DNA of 64,000 nt from HXMU1420-2 sp017643305 (lineage in GTDB: Bacteria > Pseudomonadota > Alphaproteobacteria > Rhodobacterales > Rhodobacteraceae). Below, piece after piece: positions 1-9,245 of the stretch. The translations under genes and the position numbers were made by a program. A model generated the notes under the pieces. That model searched no databases. It worked only from the letters and a program-made list of their open reading frames with translations, and was not told the origin of the DNA. The stretch is taken from assembly GCA_965217135.1 (NCBI GenBank), contig OZ244249.1, positions 4,340,001-4,404,000 on the forward strand, in the 5' to 3' direction. Position 1 is the stretch's first letter. Each line of letters begins with the position of its first letter.

Positions 1-238
1 GGCTGACCTCCTGAATGATCCGGGTAAGGTTGGAACTGTCGGTCAGATCGCCGTAATGTAGCCGGAAATTCGCGTGCTCGATATGTGGGTCCTGATAGAT
101 GTGATCCACCCGGTCGGTATTGAACAGTGACGCGCGTCGCTTGATCCCGTGTACCTCATAGCCCTTTTCTAACAGAAATTCAGTGAGATAAGAGCCATCC
201 TGCCCAGTCACTCCGGTGATAAGCGCGCGTTTGGTCAT
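1..238 (-). CDS. gmd: GDP-mannose 4,6-dehydratase, N-terminal part
   Basis: This is the first 79 codons of a GDP-mannose 4,6-dehydratase; the rest lies outside the window. The start is the ATG at 238. The translation begins with the short-chain dehydrogenase nucleotide-binding motif TGVTGQDGSYL and continues with GIKRRASLFNTDRVDHIY, a stretch typical of Gmd. The enzyme converts GDP-D-mannose to GDP-4-keto-6-deoxy-D-mannose in the cytoplasm, using bound NADP. It is divergent from the GDP-L-fucose synthase gene at 383, so the 144 bases between them probably carry both promoters. Together the two enzymes give GDP-L-fucose for surface or exopolysaccharide. Confidence 0.93.
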   Translation of the reverse strand, partial: MTKRALITGVTGQDGSYLTEFLLEKGYEVHGIKRRASLFNTDRVDHIYQDPHIEHANFRLHYGDLTDSSNLTRIIQEVS

Positions 239-382
239 GGGCTCGTGCCTCCAAGCCGGTATTGTGATTTTTGTTGGGATACCACCACCGCGAGGACCTT
301 GCCAGTCACTAGGCAATGGACTTGCTTGATGCCGCTCATCCGTTCGCGATATGGCACTGGCCAAACGGTGAAGGAGCGTGCG

Positions 383-1327
383 ATGACCTACAACCTCAAA
401 GGCAAACGCATCTGGGTGGCGGGCCATCGCGGCATGGTGGGCGGCGCGGTGGTGCGGCGGTTGGCGTCGGAGGATTGCGAAGTCATCACCGCCGGGCGCG
501 ACGTGGTCGATCTGGTAGATCAGGCGGCCGTGAAGGCGTGGATGGCGCAGGCGAAACCGGATGTGATCGTCATGGCGGCGGCAAAGGTCGGCGGGATCAA
601 GGCAAACAGTGATTTTCCCGTCGATTTCCTCTACGAGAACCTGATGATCGAGGCGAACATTGCCCAGGCCGCTCATGAAAACGACGTGGACCGGTTCCTG
701 TTCCTCGGCTCCTCCTGCATCTACCCCAAATTCGCGCCGCAGCCGATCCCCGAAGACAGTCTGCTGACCGGAGCGTTGGAGCCCACCAACGAATGGTACG
801 CGATCGCCAAGATCGCTGGCATCAAACTCTGCCAGGCCTACCGGACACAACATGAGCGCGACTGGATCTCGGCCATGCCGACCAACCTCTACGGTCCCGG
901 CGATAATTATAACCTGGAAAGCAGCCATGTGCTGCCCGCGCTGCTGCGCAAGTTTCACGAGGCCAAGGAGAGCGGCGCGAAAGAGGTTGTTGTCTGGGGC
1001 TCCGGCACGCCACTGCGGGAGTTTCTGCATTGCGACGATCTGGCGGACGCGCTGGTGTTTCTGCTCAAGGAATACTCGGGCTATGATCACGTGAACGTGG
1101 GCTCGGGCGTCGAAGTGTCGATCCGCGAGCTGGCCGAGACGATCGCGCGCGTGGTGGGGTACGAGGCCGATCTGGTGTTTGACAGCACCAAGCCCGACGG
1201 CACCCCGCGCAAGCTGATGGACAGCGCGCGGCTGGATGAGATGGGCTGGAATAACGTGCGATCGCTGGAGGATGGAATCGCGGACGCGTATCAGAGTTTT
1301 CTTATGGGGTTGAAGAACCGGGCTTGA
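383..1327 (+). CDS. fcl: GDP-L-fucose synthase
   Basis: This 314-residue protein is a GDP-4-keto-6-deoxymannose 3,5-epimerase/4-reductase of the extended short-chain dehydrogenase family. The NADP motif GHRGMVGG lies at residues 14-21, the catalytic serine region is LGSSCIYP, and the YxxxK pair is in EWYAIAKIAG. An in-frame ATG at 245 would add 46 residues of poor composition; the ATG at 383 is preferred because AAGGAG sits seven bases upstream and the protein then opens in the usual family way. It makes GDP-L-fucose from the Gmd product. The gene is followed by about 1.4 kb of decayed DNA, so the rest of any fucose-polysaccharide cluster is either upstream of the window or lost. Confidence 0.93.
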   Translation: MTYNLKGKRIWVAGHRGMVGGAVVRRLASEDCEVITAGRDVVDLVDQAAVKAWMAQAKPDVIVMAAAKVGGIKANSDFPVDFLYENLMIEANIAQAAHENDVDRFLFLGSSCIYPKFAPQPIPEDSLLTGALEPTNEWYAIAKIAGIKLCQAYRTQHERDWISAMPTNLYGPGDNYNLESSHVLPALLRKFHEAKESGAKEVVVWGSGTPLREFLHCDDLADALVFLLKEYSGYDHVNVGSGVEVSIRELAETIARVVGYEADLVFDSTKPDGTPRKLMDSARLDEMGWNNVRSLEDGIADAYQSFLMGLKNRA

Positions 1328-2385
1328 ACCAAGGATCCCACGGAAAATCGACGCATCTGGGTGACCTTACGCACCTCCAATTGGGGAATCTGACCATCTT
1401 GGGAGAGTTCGGTTTGAAGAGGCGTATCATGCACCGTCGCGCGTTGGTCTGGTGACTTCGGACTGGGGTGACTGTGACGTCGACCGCTACATCGGTGATC
1501 TGCAGTCAGCCTGAGCTTGTTGATTGGATAACTTCCTGAAGTCGCTCGAGAAGTGAAAAGCGCCTTTGGTTGCGCTGACCGCGGGTTTACGCGCGACAGC
1601 CATGTTCAAATTGTCGCCCTGTAGCTGTTCAAGAGTTTGAAAAGAACAAGATAGCGCTCTTCGAACTGGCGCTAAAAAAGGGCCGGTTGCAAATCATCAA
1701 CGAAATGCACGTTGACCTTTTGATTTGAGATCGGCGGGCGTGATTTCCACTCAACCCGTGGCGCACGATTACCGTTCGCAGCGGTCTCAGATCGGATTAA
1801 ATGGAGAGTGTTTGGCCCACCGGCTCACAGCGCCGGGGGGTCTGTTTGGGTCCATTGCTGCAAAACTGAACCGATTGACATGTTCGATAACGGCGGTTCA
1901 TCCAACGGCTGCTGTCTCAGACTGCATGCACCAGGACAAAAAATCTGCGTCCGTGGCGGTATCCAACGCTGCCGGATTCCGTCAAAAACTAGGCAGCAAG
2001 CCGAAAATGATATTCTCGGTCCTTCCACAGTTACTTCATACAAATGAAACCAAGAGCCGAAGTTTGGTAACCAATTTCTAATGTGCAGGAGTAACCAAAA
2101 AACACGGCATCGTAACAAAATTGTATGCGTGGTTTCCGTCCGTGCTGCAGATCGCATTCACATTAATCACCATTGCAGCACCAACCAAAACAGCAAGAAA
2201 TGACCACAACTCGATCAGATTTGAAACCAGCGATGTCGCGAATAACCAAGGGTGCGGGTTCGATAGGGCTGATCACCGTTAGGCGATATATAGGGCAATG
2301 TATCCACTCGAGAGCATTTACCGGTAAGATCAAGTTTTCAGATTATAATGTTCCCAAGCGGTAACAATTGCACCAAGACAATACC
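1328..2385. other. intergenic region without a recognisable gene
   Basis: No open frame here has a plausible start, ribosome binding site and family match. Short frames on both strands around 1725-2157 overlap each other and look random. Together with the insertion sequence remnant that follows, the stretch looks like decayed DNA between the fucose genes and ugd. Confidence 0.5.
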
Positions 2386-2566
2386 CCCCTTGAGCCTCCC
2401 CAACTGAATTGGTCCACCGCTATGTGTAGGAAACGGAGGACCAAGAATGGCGAACAAGCGACCGAAGCCCGAAGAGATAGTCTCGAAGTTACGGCAGGTT
2501 GAAGTGCTAAGGGTGGTGGGTTTGCTAATAACTGGAGTGAATTGGTCACATTCTAATTGGCTTTGA
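2386..2566 (+). mobile_element. IS3-family left-end remnant with truncated orfA
   Basis: The reading frame from the ATG at 2447 starts MANKRPKPEEIVSKLRQVEV, the conserved N terminus of IS3-group transposase OrfA (typically KFTPEQIVAKLRQVEVL). After about 21 residues the similarity is lost, and the frame closes at 2566 without the rest of the helix-turn-helix. Upstream, GGAAACGGAGGACC resembles the leader of this IS subgroup, and the TGAGCCTCCCCAACTGAATT stretch at about 2388 looks like its terminal inverted repeat. orfB is absent, so the element is dead. A matching right-end remnant lies at 25241-25400 in the opposite orientation. Confidence 0.7.
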
Positions 2567-2701
2567 AGCGCCAGTGTCGGCGTGACAAAGTGTTAGTCGG
2601 TCAGCACATCCAGGCCCACGACTCTGTGGCCTGCCTACTTCAGTGACTTTTTGCTGATGAAGCCTGCAGATCCTGCAACAGGACTTTTGCGATTTGCTGA
2701 C

Positions 2702-3868
2702 TCAATCGCTGCCAAAAAGGTCCCGGGTGAAAACCTTGTCTGCAACATCCTGCAGATCTTCTGAAAGCCGGTTTGCCACGATCACATCAGCTTCTGCCTT
2801 GAATCCGTCGATGTCGTTGACAACCCTCGAACGGAAAAACTCGGGCTCTTCCAGAACCGGTTCATATACGATCACCTCTACGCCCTTGGCCTTTAGTCTC
2901 TTCATGATCCCCTGAATAGAAGATTGTCGGAAATTATCGCTGCCTGCCTTCATCACCAATCGGTATATGCCAACCACCTTGGGGCCACGCATCAGGATTT
3001 GATCGCTGAGGAAATCCTTGCGCGTCCGGTTCGCGTCCACGATCGCTCGTATCAAGTTTTGAGGGACGTGATTGTAATTCGCCAGAAGCTGCTTGGTATC
3101 TTTGGGCAGGCAGTACCCACCGTAGCCGAAGGATGGGTTGTTGTAGTGCCCGCCAATCCGCGGATCCAGGCTGATGCCGTCGATGATCTGGCGAGTGTCC
3201 ATAACGCCGGACATGGCATAGCTGTCAAGCTCGTTAAAGAAGGCCACACGCATGGCGAGGTAGGTGTTTGCGAACAGTTTGATGGCTTCCGCTTCGTCAG
3301 GGTCCGTGAACAGGACCGGCACATCCTTGGCTTCGGCGCCCTCAACAAGCAGATCGGCAAACGTCTGGGCTCTGTCCGAGCGCTCGCCCACGATGACGCG
3401 GCTGGGATGAAGGTTGTCATAGAGCGCCCGGCCTTCGCGGAGGAATTCAGGTGAAAAGATCACCTGTTCCGTGTTCAAGCGCGCGCGCACATCCCGGACG
3501 AAGCCAACCGGGACGGTGGATTTGATGACGATCGTGGCGTTCGGATTTTTGGATGCCGCGTCTTCGATTACTGCCTCGACGCTGGAGGTGTCGAAATAGT
3601 TGGTCTTGGGGTCGTAGTTGGTGGGCGTTGCCACAATGACGAATTCGGCATCCGTATAGGCAACGGATGTGTCGATCGTTGCGGTCAGGTCCAGATCACG
3701 CTCCGCAAGAAAGGTCTCCAGCTCGGCATCAACAATCGGAGACTGGCGCTGGTTGACCATGGTTACGCGATTTTCGGCCACGTCCACGGCAAACACCTGA
3801 TGGTTTTGAGCCAGCAGGACAGCATTGGACAAACCTACATAGCCCAGACCTGCAACCGCAATCTTCAT
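2702..3868 (-). CDS. ugd: UDP-glucose 6-dehydrogenase
   Basis: The protein has 388 residues, the length of the short Ugd class found in Escherichia coli. It starts MKIAVAGLGYVGL, the NAD-binding Rossmann motif, and contains the catalytic cysteine in YGGYCLPKDTKQL near residue 260 and the family segment KSTVPVGFV. A GTG at 3880 would add four residues; the ATG at 3868 is preferred because GGAGA lies just upstream of it. The enzyme oxidises UDP-glucose to UDP-glucuronate with two NAD, feeding polysaccharide synthesis. It is isolated from gmd/fcl by decayed DNA with an IS3 remnant, which suggests a broken polysaccharide island. Confidence 0.93.
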   Translation of the reverse strand: MKIAVAGLGYVGLSNAVLLAQNHQVFAVDVAENRVTMVNQRQSPIVDAELETFLAERDLDLTATIDTSVAYTDAEFVIVATPTNYDPKTNYFDTSSVEAVIEDAASKNPNATIVIKSTVPVGFVRDVRARLNTEQVIFSPEFLREGRALYDNLHPSRVIVGERSDRAQTFADLLVEGAEAKDVPVLFTDPDEAEAIKLFANTYLAMRVAFFNELDSYAMSGVMDTRQIIDGISLDPRIGGHYNNPSFGYGGYCLPKDTKQLLANYNHVPQNLIRAIVDANRTRKDFLSDQILMRGPKVVGIYRLVMKAGSDNFRQSSIQGIMKRLKAKGVEVIVYEPVLEEPEFFRSRVVNDIDGFKAEADVIVANRLSEDLQDVADKVFTRDLFGSD

Positions 3869-4264
3869 CGATATCTCCACAATTCAATTTTCATGACTTA
3901 TGCAAAAGTTAGCCGGAATGGAAAGGCAGCGTTTGGGGCGCAGCCGGGTAAACCGTTCCAGCACAGGCCCCAGCGCGGGAGCACAAGCGGATCTTGTACT
4001 ATCAGGCGGAGAAACCTGCCGCTGCCCAGGCCGTGCGTTACCTTCGGACGCATACGTTGATGTCCAACGTGGACAACCCGCTCTGGGTGAATGGGTCGAC
4101 CTCCCCCATTCTGGGGGACGGCAGCTTTTCTCCTTCGAAGCTGAGGAAGCTCCGCATGAAAGCCAATCGTGCACACCGGATAAGTCCCGGCGTGGCCTCA
4201 GCTCTGGTGTCAACCGCGGATGTGGCGCTGTCCTTTGATACCGAGAAGACGGCAAGATATAAAA
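3869..4264. other. intergenic region between ugd and the GFA-family gene
   Basis: Several overlapping frames on both strands span these 396 bases, but none resembles a known protein or has a convincing ribosome binding site. The frame starting at 3994 on the plus strand runs into the opposite-strand GFA gene. No repeat or RNA structure was recognised. Confidence 0.4.
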
Positions 4265-4681
4265 TTAAACGGGCATTTCATCTATTTTTGGGAGTTTGGG
4301 GTCCATTTGATCCCAAGGCTGAGCGCTCTTCACGTATATGTCACGGATTGGCGCATACCAGCTTGGATCATCCAAACTACCGGCAAACAGGATCATTGCG
4401 CCCTCACTTGCCTTGTTGATCAGAAACAGCGGTGACCCGCATTCAGAACAGAAACCACGAAGCATAGAATGGCCTCGATCGGCCTGGCGTTCGAACCACT
4501 TTGGCTCCCCTTTTTCGAGCGTGAAATCCGCCCGCTTGACGAGCACTGCCGGAAAATAGGCGCTTCCCGTAGCCTGCTGACAATCACGGCAATGGCAATT
4601 GCCCATATAGCGTGCAACGCCTTCGGACTTATATCGGATGGCTCCACACGCGCACCCACCGGTGAACTGTTCTGGCAACAT
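4265..4681 (-). CDS. GFA-family zinc protein (CENP-V/GFA domain)
   Basis: The 138-residue product is a single GFA domain. Its zinc-site cysteines are visible as GGCACG (Cys10, Cys12), CHCRDC (Cys29, Cys31, Cys34) and FCSECGSPL (Cys78, Cys81), which is the complete pattern of the family. The start at 4681 was chosen over ATGs at 4753 and 4687 because GGGAGG lies eight bases before it. The family is named after glutathione-dependent formaldehyde-activating enzyme, but most members, including this one, have no proven substrate. It stands alone on the minus strand. Confidence 0.85.
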   Translation of the reverse strand: MLPEQFTGGCACGAIRYKSEGVARYMGNCHCRDCQQATGSAYFPAVLVKRADFTLEKGEPKWFERQADRGHSMLRGFCSECGSPLFLINKASEGAMILFAGSLDDPSWYAPIRDIYVKSAQPWDQMDPKLPKIDEMPV

Positions 4682-5094
4682 AAGCATTCCTCCCAAGCTC
4701 ACCTTAGGAAGAAGACCCGATTTCGCAACAACTCTTGGCTTCCGAGAGCCCACGTTGGGAGAGCGGTCACTGGAGCGCTCGCAGTAAAGTGCAGACTGTT
4801 CCCCGTTGCGGCCGTAGACGCTTCTGCGGCCAAGGTCCGGTTACTACGTAAGCTATCATAGAGATGTCAGCAGCCGTTGTGACAGCCGGCCTTGAGTGAG
4901 CTGCATTGCTGCGGTCTGAAGGAATACCTCAGATGCTTCCGTTGAGCCGAAAACCACCAAGCGAGTTCTATCCACCTTCAACTGAAACCAAGGTGAGATC
5001 GGTCATTCGTTCACTGACCACCGCCGAAACGTATACGCCAATGTTGCGCCTCCGGGTCGCGAGGATGGCGCCAACCCGGACGCTGGTAGGTGCT
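4682..5094. other. intergenic region, nothing recognised
   Basis: These 413 bases separate two minus-strand genes. Short frames exist on both strands, none with a family match. The DNA between 4970 and 5094 stays open on the minus strand upstream of the acyl-CoA ligase stop, but this is most likely chance. Confidence 0.4.
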
Positions 5095-6612
5095 TCAATC
5101 AAGCGTATGTAGCTCGCGCCGCATGATTTTGCCGGTACTGGTCTTCGGGACATCTTCAACAAAGCGAATGTCGCGCGGGCATTTGTATGCTGCAAGGTGC
5201 TCCCGGCAATGCGCCATCATCACATCCGCATCCCCAGTGGCACCTTGAGCCAGAACAATGTAGGCAACGGCAATCTCGCCCTTCAGGTCGTCAGCGCGCT
5301 TGCCGACCGCGGCCAGCGCCACGTCCGGATGCATCGCCAGAACCCGCTCGATTTCAGCGGGGTAGACGTTGAAGCCTCCGGTCAGGATCATATCCTTAAG
5401 CCTGTCGACGATGAAGACGCAGCCGTCGTCCTCCATCATCGCAATATCACCTGTGCGGAGCCAACCCGAAGGCAGCAACGTCGCGTTGGTCTTCTCCTCG
5501 TCACCGAAATAGCCCATCATCGTAATTGGCCCGCGTACCTGCAACTCGCCATCCTCCCCACGCGGCATGACCTTCTCAGAGTCTTCGGTATCGGCGATCC
5601 GCAACTCACAATAGGGCAACGCGACGCCGATCGATCCGTGGCGATTCCGACCATAGACCGGGTGGGTTGAGCCGAGGCCGGCAATTTCTGTCATCCCCCA
5701 AAGTTCGATCAGGGGCACGCCAAACGCTTCTTCCACTCGTTCCATGGTTGCGACCGGCATGGTTTGCCCGCCGACATAGGCGCGGTTCAGGCTGGAAAGA
5801 TCGGTCGAGGCCAGGGCCGGGTCGTTCAGCATGAACATATACATGGTCGGGACACCGTCGACCATTGTCGCCCGGTGTTTCTCGATGTCGGCAAGCATCG
5901 CTGCAGGTTCGAACTTGGCGTGCAGCACGAGGGTTGAGCCATAGAACATCATGCTCTGCATAACCACATTGGCATAGACATGTGGGCATGGCAGCGCGCT
6001 GACGATGATATCGTCGCGCCCGCGCATCTGCATCTGCGCAGTCATGGCGCCATTGGTGATAACCGCCCGGTGCGATTGCATTGCGCCCTTCGGGTGTCCC
6101 GTCGTCCCGGACGTGTAGCATATGGTCGACAGGCTCTCGCTCTCGACATCGATCGGCGTGAGAGGCTCCTTTGTGGCGTTCAGCAAAGCATCAAAGGTCA
6201 TTACGCCATCCGGCGCCTCGTCCGAGATCGCAACTGCGAGCCGGACTTTGTCCAGCACAGCCTTGACCCCGTCCAGCTTATCTTCAGAGGCGATGATTGC
6301 GCTGGCCTTGCAATTATCGACAACATATTCGACCTCGCCTGGCGTCAGCATGGTGTTGACGGGGTTGATGACCGCACCGGCCCGCGCGATGGCGTAGTAG
6401 GATACAATCCATTGCCACGAGTTACTGGCATAGAGTGTAACGACATCCCCTTTTGCCACACCCGCCGCAGAAATACCGGCTGCGGCGCGTTCTATCAGAT
6501 CGTTCAATTCGCTGAAACTGAACGTCTTTCCCTCGAAGACAAGCGCCGGCTTCTCACCAAAAAGCTCCGCCGCGCGGCTTGCGGCCAACCCAAGATGCGT
6601 AATGTCAGTCAT
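5095..6612 (-). CDS. AMP-dependent acyl-CoA synthetase/ligase
   Basis: This 505-residue cytoplasmic enzyme belongs to the class I adenylate-forming family. It shows the P-loop-like motif CYTSGTTGHPKGA, the aromatic/TE motif ELWGMTEIAG, the GWLRTGD adenylate motif, the hinge region DRLKDMILTGGFNVYPAEIE and the C-terminal catalytic lysine in TSTGKIMRREL. It should activate a carboxylic acid to its CoA thioester with ATP. The long frame could extend to 6918, but the ATG at 6612 fits the usual family N terminus and is preceded by GGAAA. The substrate cannot be told: the protein has the length of medium/long-chain or aryl acid ligases. It is a lone gene, with about 500 non-coding bases upstream. 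Confidence 0.9.
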   Translation of the reverse strand: MTDITHLGLAASRAAELFGEKPALVFEGKTFSFSELNDLIERAAAGISAAGVAKGDVVTLYASNSWQWIVSYYAIARAGAVINPVNTMLTPGEVEYVVDNCKASAIIASEDKLDGVKAVLDKVRLAVAISDEAPDGVMTFDALLNATKEPLTPIDVESESLSTICYTSGTTGHPKGAMQSHRAVITNGAMTAQMQMRGRDDIIVSALPCPHVYANVVMQSMMFYGSTLVLHAKFEPAAMLADIEKHRATMVDGVPTMYMFMLNDPALASTDLSSLNRAYVGGQTMPVATMERVEEAFGVPLIELWGMTEIAGLGSTHPVYGRNRHGSIGVALPYCELRIADTEDSEKVMPRGEDGELQVRGPITMMGYFGDEEKTNATLLPSGWLRTGDIAMMEDDGCVFIVDRLKDMILTGGFNVYPAEIERVLAMHPDVALAAVGKRADDLKGEIAVAYIVLAQGATGDADVMMAHCREHLAAYKCPRDIRFVEDVPKTSTGKIMRRELHTLD

Positions 6613-7110
6613 GTGAGTTTCCTTTGCGGTATGCGTACCAATACCGAGTTGAACACAACTTCGAAAGCCTGAGAGTTCAACCAACTTGCAAAGGCGACCT
6701 GCCAGGCAGGCGACATGTGCACCTGTAGGGTGGACGAGATCCGGCCAGACATCCGCCAGCGCCTCATCTTCCTCTCGGCCACTTTGCGGCACCTGTCCAG
6801 AACAGCAAGGGATAGCGGCTCCAAAAACCCAACTTTTTCTACCGTTGTATTGACAGGGAACGCGTTGAAGCTGCCGTTCCTTCCAAGACATCGAATGGCC
6901 GCTCAGTCCGCTGAGCAATCACTCACTCCAAGCTCAGCGAAGATCCGTAGTAAGCCTGAAGTAGCCATCTTACCATTTAGAAACCCAACGAACTAAGAGT
7001 AGCGAACCAAGGATTTACTTCGATTTGGAAGAGGGTTCGGCACCGCGCACTCCGTATCAAAGGATGGTTTGGCGCCTTGCCGACATGGAGCTGCGACCAG
7101 CCGTTCAGCC
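6613..7110. other. intergenic region upstream of the acyl-CoA ligase
   Basis: No gene is recognised in these 498 bases. The minus strand is open through much of it in frame with the ligase, but the translation has no resemblance to acyl-CoA ligase N termini, so it is taken as untranslated leader and spacer. Confidence 0.4.
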
Positions 7111-8004
7111 TCACAAAGCCCTATCTGTCCAGAAACCCAGCAACCTGTCTGCCATCTCTGCCTGATGATGCGCATAGACAACCACTTCCAGCGTTTCCTG
7201 ACCAAGTTGGCTACGCAAAGAGATCAATTCGCCGCTCTCGATTTCACGATGCACCATGCTGAATGGCAACCAGCCAATCCCAAGGCCATTCAGGATCATC
7301 TCTTTTGCCCCGCTCGAAAAAGCGGTTTGGCAAATCGGATTCTTGCTGAAATTGGCGGTTCCAAACGGGCGTTGGCTCTTGTTCAAGACTTCGCCGAAGT
7401 AGCTGTTTTCGGGATAGACGATCGCGGGCGTATCCAAAGGCACGTCGGTGTTTTGGCGCACTGCGTATCGCAATCCGCCCCCGATGACCGGGATGAGATA
7501 GTCTTGCCCCCATATGCCGCGACGTATGCCTGCTCCGAAAGACATTGGCGCAACACACTGCGCCTCATAGCACAAAAGCATGTTGCAATCTCCGCGCAGG
7601 AACAAAGTGACGCAATCGTTCAAGTTGGCGGTCCTGAGGCGAAATCGCAGACCTTGGAAATTCGCACGCGCTCTGAGCGCCATGTCAGGAAAGGTCGAAA
7701 AGACCGTTGCATGTGTTGCCGCGATCGACACGATGGACAGGGCAGGATCATGTTGCGCAATTTTTATGCGCAGGTCATTCAACCTTGCGATCAGGGCACG
7801 GATTTCCGCTTCGTTCGTGGCCAAGGCCGGACTGATCTCAACCCGGTTCGATTTTCGATCAAGTATGTCGATCCCCAGCCACTCCTCAAAACTGCGAATT
7901 CTCCTTGAAAATGCAGGTTGAGTGATGTTCCGACGGGCGGCAGCGCGCGTCATATTTCGCTCTTCCAAGAGTGTCAGGACATCGTCAAGCCACAACATAT
8001 TCAT
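7111..8004 (-). CDS. LysR-family regulator, divergent from the CuyA-like operon
   Basis: The 297-residue protein has the LysR winged helix at residues 1-60 (MTRAAARRNITQPAFSRRIR) and a substrate-binding-like effector domain. The ATG at 8004 has GGGAG eight bases upstream; later ATGs are possible. It is divergent from the CuyA-like gene with about 114 bases between them, the classic arrangement for a LysR activator and its target. A perfect 13-base palindrome of the T-N11-A type lies in that gap at 8046-8058. By position it should control the lyase-transporter-hydrolase operon, with a substrate or product of that pathway as co-inducer; a cuyR-like role is inferred. Confidence 0.88.
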   Translation of the reverse strand: MNMLWLDDVLTLLEERNMTRAAARRNITQPAFSRRIRSFEEWLGIDILDRKSNRVEISPALATNEAEIRALIARLNDLRIKIAQHDPALSIVSIAATHATVFSTFPDMALRARANFQGLRFRLRTANLNDCVTLFLRGDCNMLLCYEAQCVAPMSFGAGIRRGIWGQDYLIPVIGGGLRYAVRQNTDVPLDTPAIVYPENSYFGEVLNKSQRPFGTANFSKNPICQTAFSSGAKEMILNGLGIGWLPFSMVHREIESGELISLRSQLGQETLEVVVYAHHQAEMADRLLGFWTDRAL

Positions 8005-8045
8005 GAGCAACTCCCAACTTACCCAAATCAAAGGTATGGGTAGCC

Positions 8046-8058
8046 TGCATAAAATGCA
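8046..8058. promoter_or_regulatory. candidate LysR operator between the divergent genes
   Basis: The palindrome TGCAT-AAA-ATGCA is perfect and fits the T-N11-A consensus of LysR binding sites. A second interrupted inverted repeat, TACCC and GGGTA separated by 13 bases, lies beside it at 8020-8042. Both sit midway between the LysR start (8004) and the lyase start (8119). Assignment as the operator is inference. Confidence 0.55.
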
Positions 8059-8118
8059 CTGTTTTTCTGCGTTCGCTTTTGAAATTGTTTGGCTGTCCGC
8101 AAAAAAGGGGGGTGTTTA

Positions 8119-9213
8119 GTGGTCGACACAAATCAGGTTATCCGCGATGAAGCGACGGTCGCACCGGACATGGTGTTGAGCCTGTGTAAGGAACTATCCC
8201 TCACGCTCGCGAAATTTCCACGGGTTTCGCTTGGACATTTTCCTACCCCTCTCGAACCGATGGATCGCCTCAGCGAGATGTTGGGGGGTCCGCGTTTGTG
8301 GGTTAAGCGAGATGACTGCACTGGCCTCTCTTCGGGTGGCAACAAGACCCGTAAGCTGGAATTTCTCATGGCCGATGCTCTTGAAAAAGGTGCCGATACA
8401 ATCATCACGCAAGGGGCCACGCAATCCAATCACGCGCGGCAAACCGCGGCGGCGGCCGCCAAACTTGGCATGGCGTGCCACATCCTGCTTGAAGATCGAA
8501 CCGGCTCCAACGACCCGAACTATATCCTAAACGGTAATGTACTGTTGGATCGGTTGCACGGCGCCAGTGTCTCCAAGCGCCCGGATGGCGCGGACATGAC
8601 CGCAGAAATGGATGCCTGCGCCGCTGAGATGAAGAAGGATGGCAAAAGCCCGTATATTATCCCAGGCGGTGGGTCGAACCCGATCGGCGCTTTGGGCTAT
8701 GTGAATTGCGCGCGCGAACTGAGTGAACAGGCCGCAAACGCCGGTCTGAAAATCGACGCGCTGGTGCATGCGACCGGGAGTTCAGGCACGCAGGCGGGGC
8801 TGGTCGCCGGTCTCGCAGCATTGGATAGTAACATTCACCTTCTGGGTATCGGCGTGCGCGCGCCACAGGACAAACAGGAAGGCATGGTCCATGACTTGGC
8901 GGTTCGCACCGCCGAATTCATGGGCACCGGAACACAAATTGTACGGAATACCGTCAGAGCAAACTGCGACTATGTCGGTCCCGGATATGGCCTTCCAACC
9001 GAAGGCATGATCGACGCGCTCAAGTTGCTGGCCCGTACCGAAGGACTTTTGTTCGATCCTGTTTATTCGGGAAAAGGGTTGGATGGCCTGATCGACCAAA
9101 TCCGCAAAGGGTACTTCGACGGCATGGACAATGTCGTTTTTCTACACACTGGCGGCAGCGCAGCCCTGTTCGGCTATCCCGAAACTTTCGAGCTTCCAGG
9201 CTACTCTGCCTGA
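8119..9213 (+). CDS. L-cysteate sulfo-lyase / D-cysteine desulfhydrase family protein
   Basis: This is a PLP fold-type II enzyme of the ACC deaminase/D-cysteine desulfhydrase family. The PLP lysine is in SSGGNKTRKLEFL near residue 76, preceded by the cysteate-lyase-like segment VKRDDCTGL, and TQGATQSNHARQTA and HILLEDRTGSN follow. From memory, these segments are closer to CuyA, the L-cysteate sulfo-lyase of Ruegeria pomeroyi, than to enterobacterial DcyD. The expected reaction is pyruvate and ammonia formation with release of sulfite (from L-cysteate) or sulfide (from D-cysteine). The GTG at 8119 has AAGGGGGG upstream; an ATG at 8170 would give a length nearer the family norm. It heads an operon with an ABC importer. 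Confidence 0.85.
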   Translation: MVDTNQVIRDEATVAPDMVLSLCKELSLTLAKFPRVSLGHFPTPLEPMDRLSEMLGGPRLWVKRDDCTGLSSGGNKTRKLEFLMADALEKGADTIITQGATQSNHARQTAAAAAKLGMACHILLEDRTGSNDPNYILNGNVLLDRLHGASVSKRPDGADMTAEMDACAAEMKKDGKSPYIIPGGGSNPIGALGYVNCARELSEQAANAGLKIDALVHATGSSGTQAGLVAGLAALDSNIHLLGIGVRAPQDKQEGMVHDLAVRTAEFMGTGTQIVRNTVRANCDYVGPGYGLPTEGMIDALKLLARTEGLLFDPVYSGKGLDGLIDQIRKGYFDGMDNVVFLHTGGSAALFGYPETFELPGYSA

Positions 9214-9245
9214 AGATTTAATACTCACCAACATGGAGATACTAC

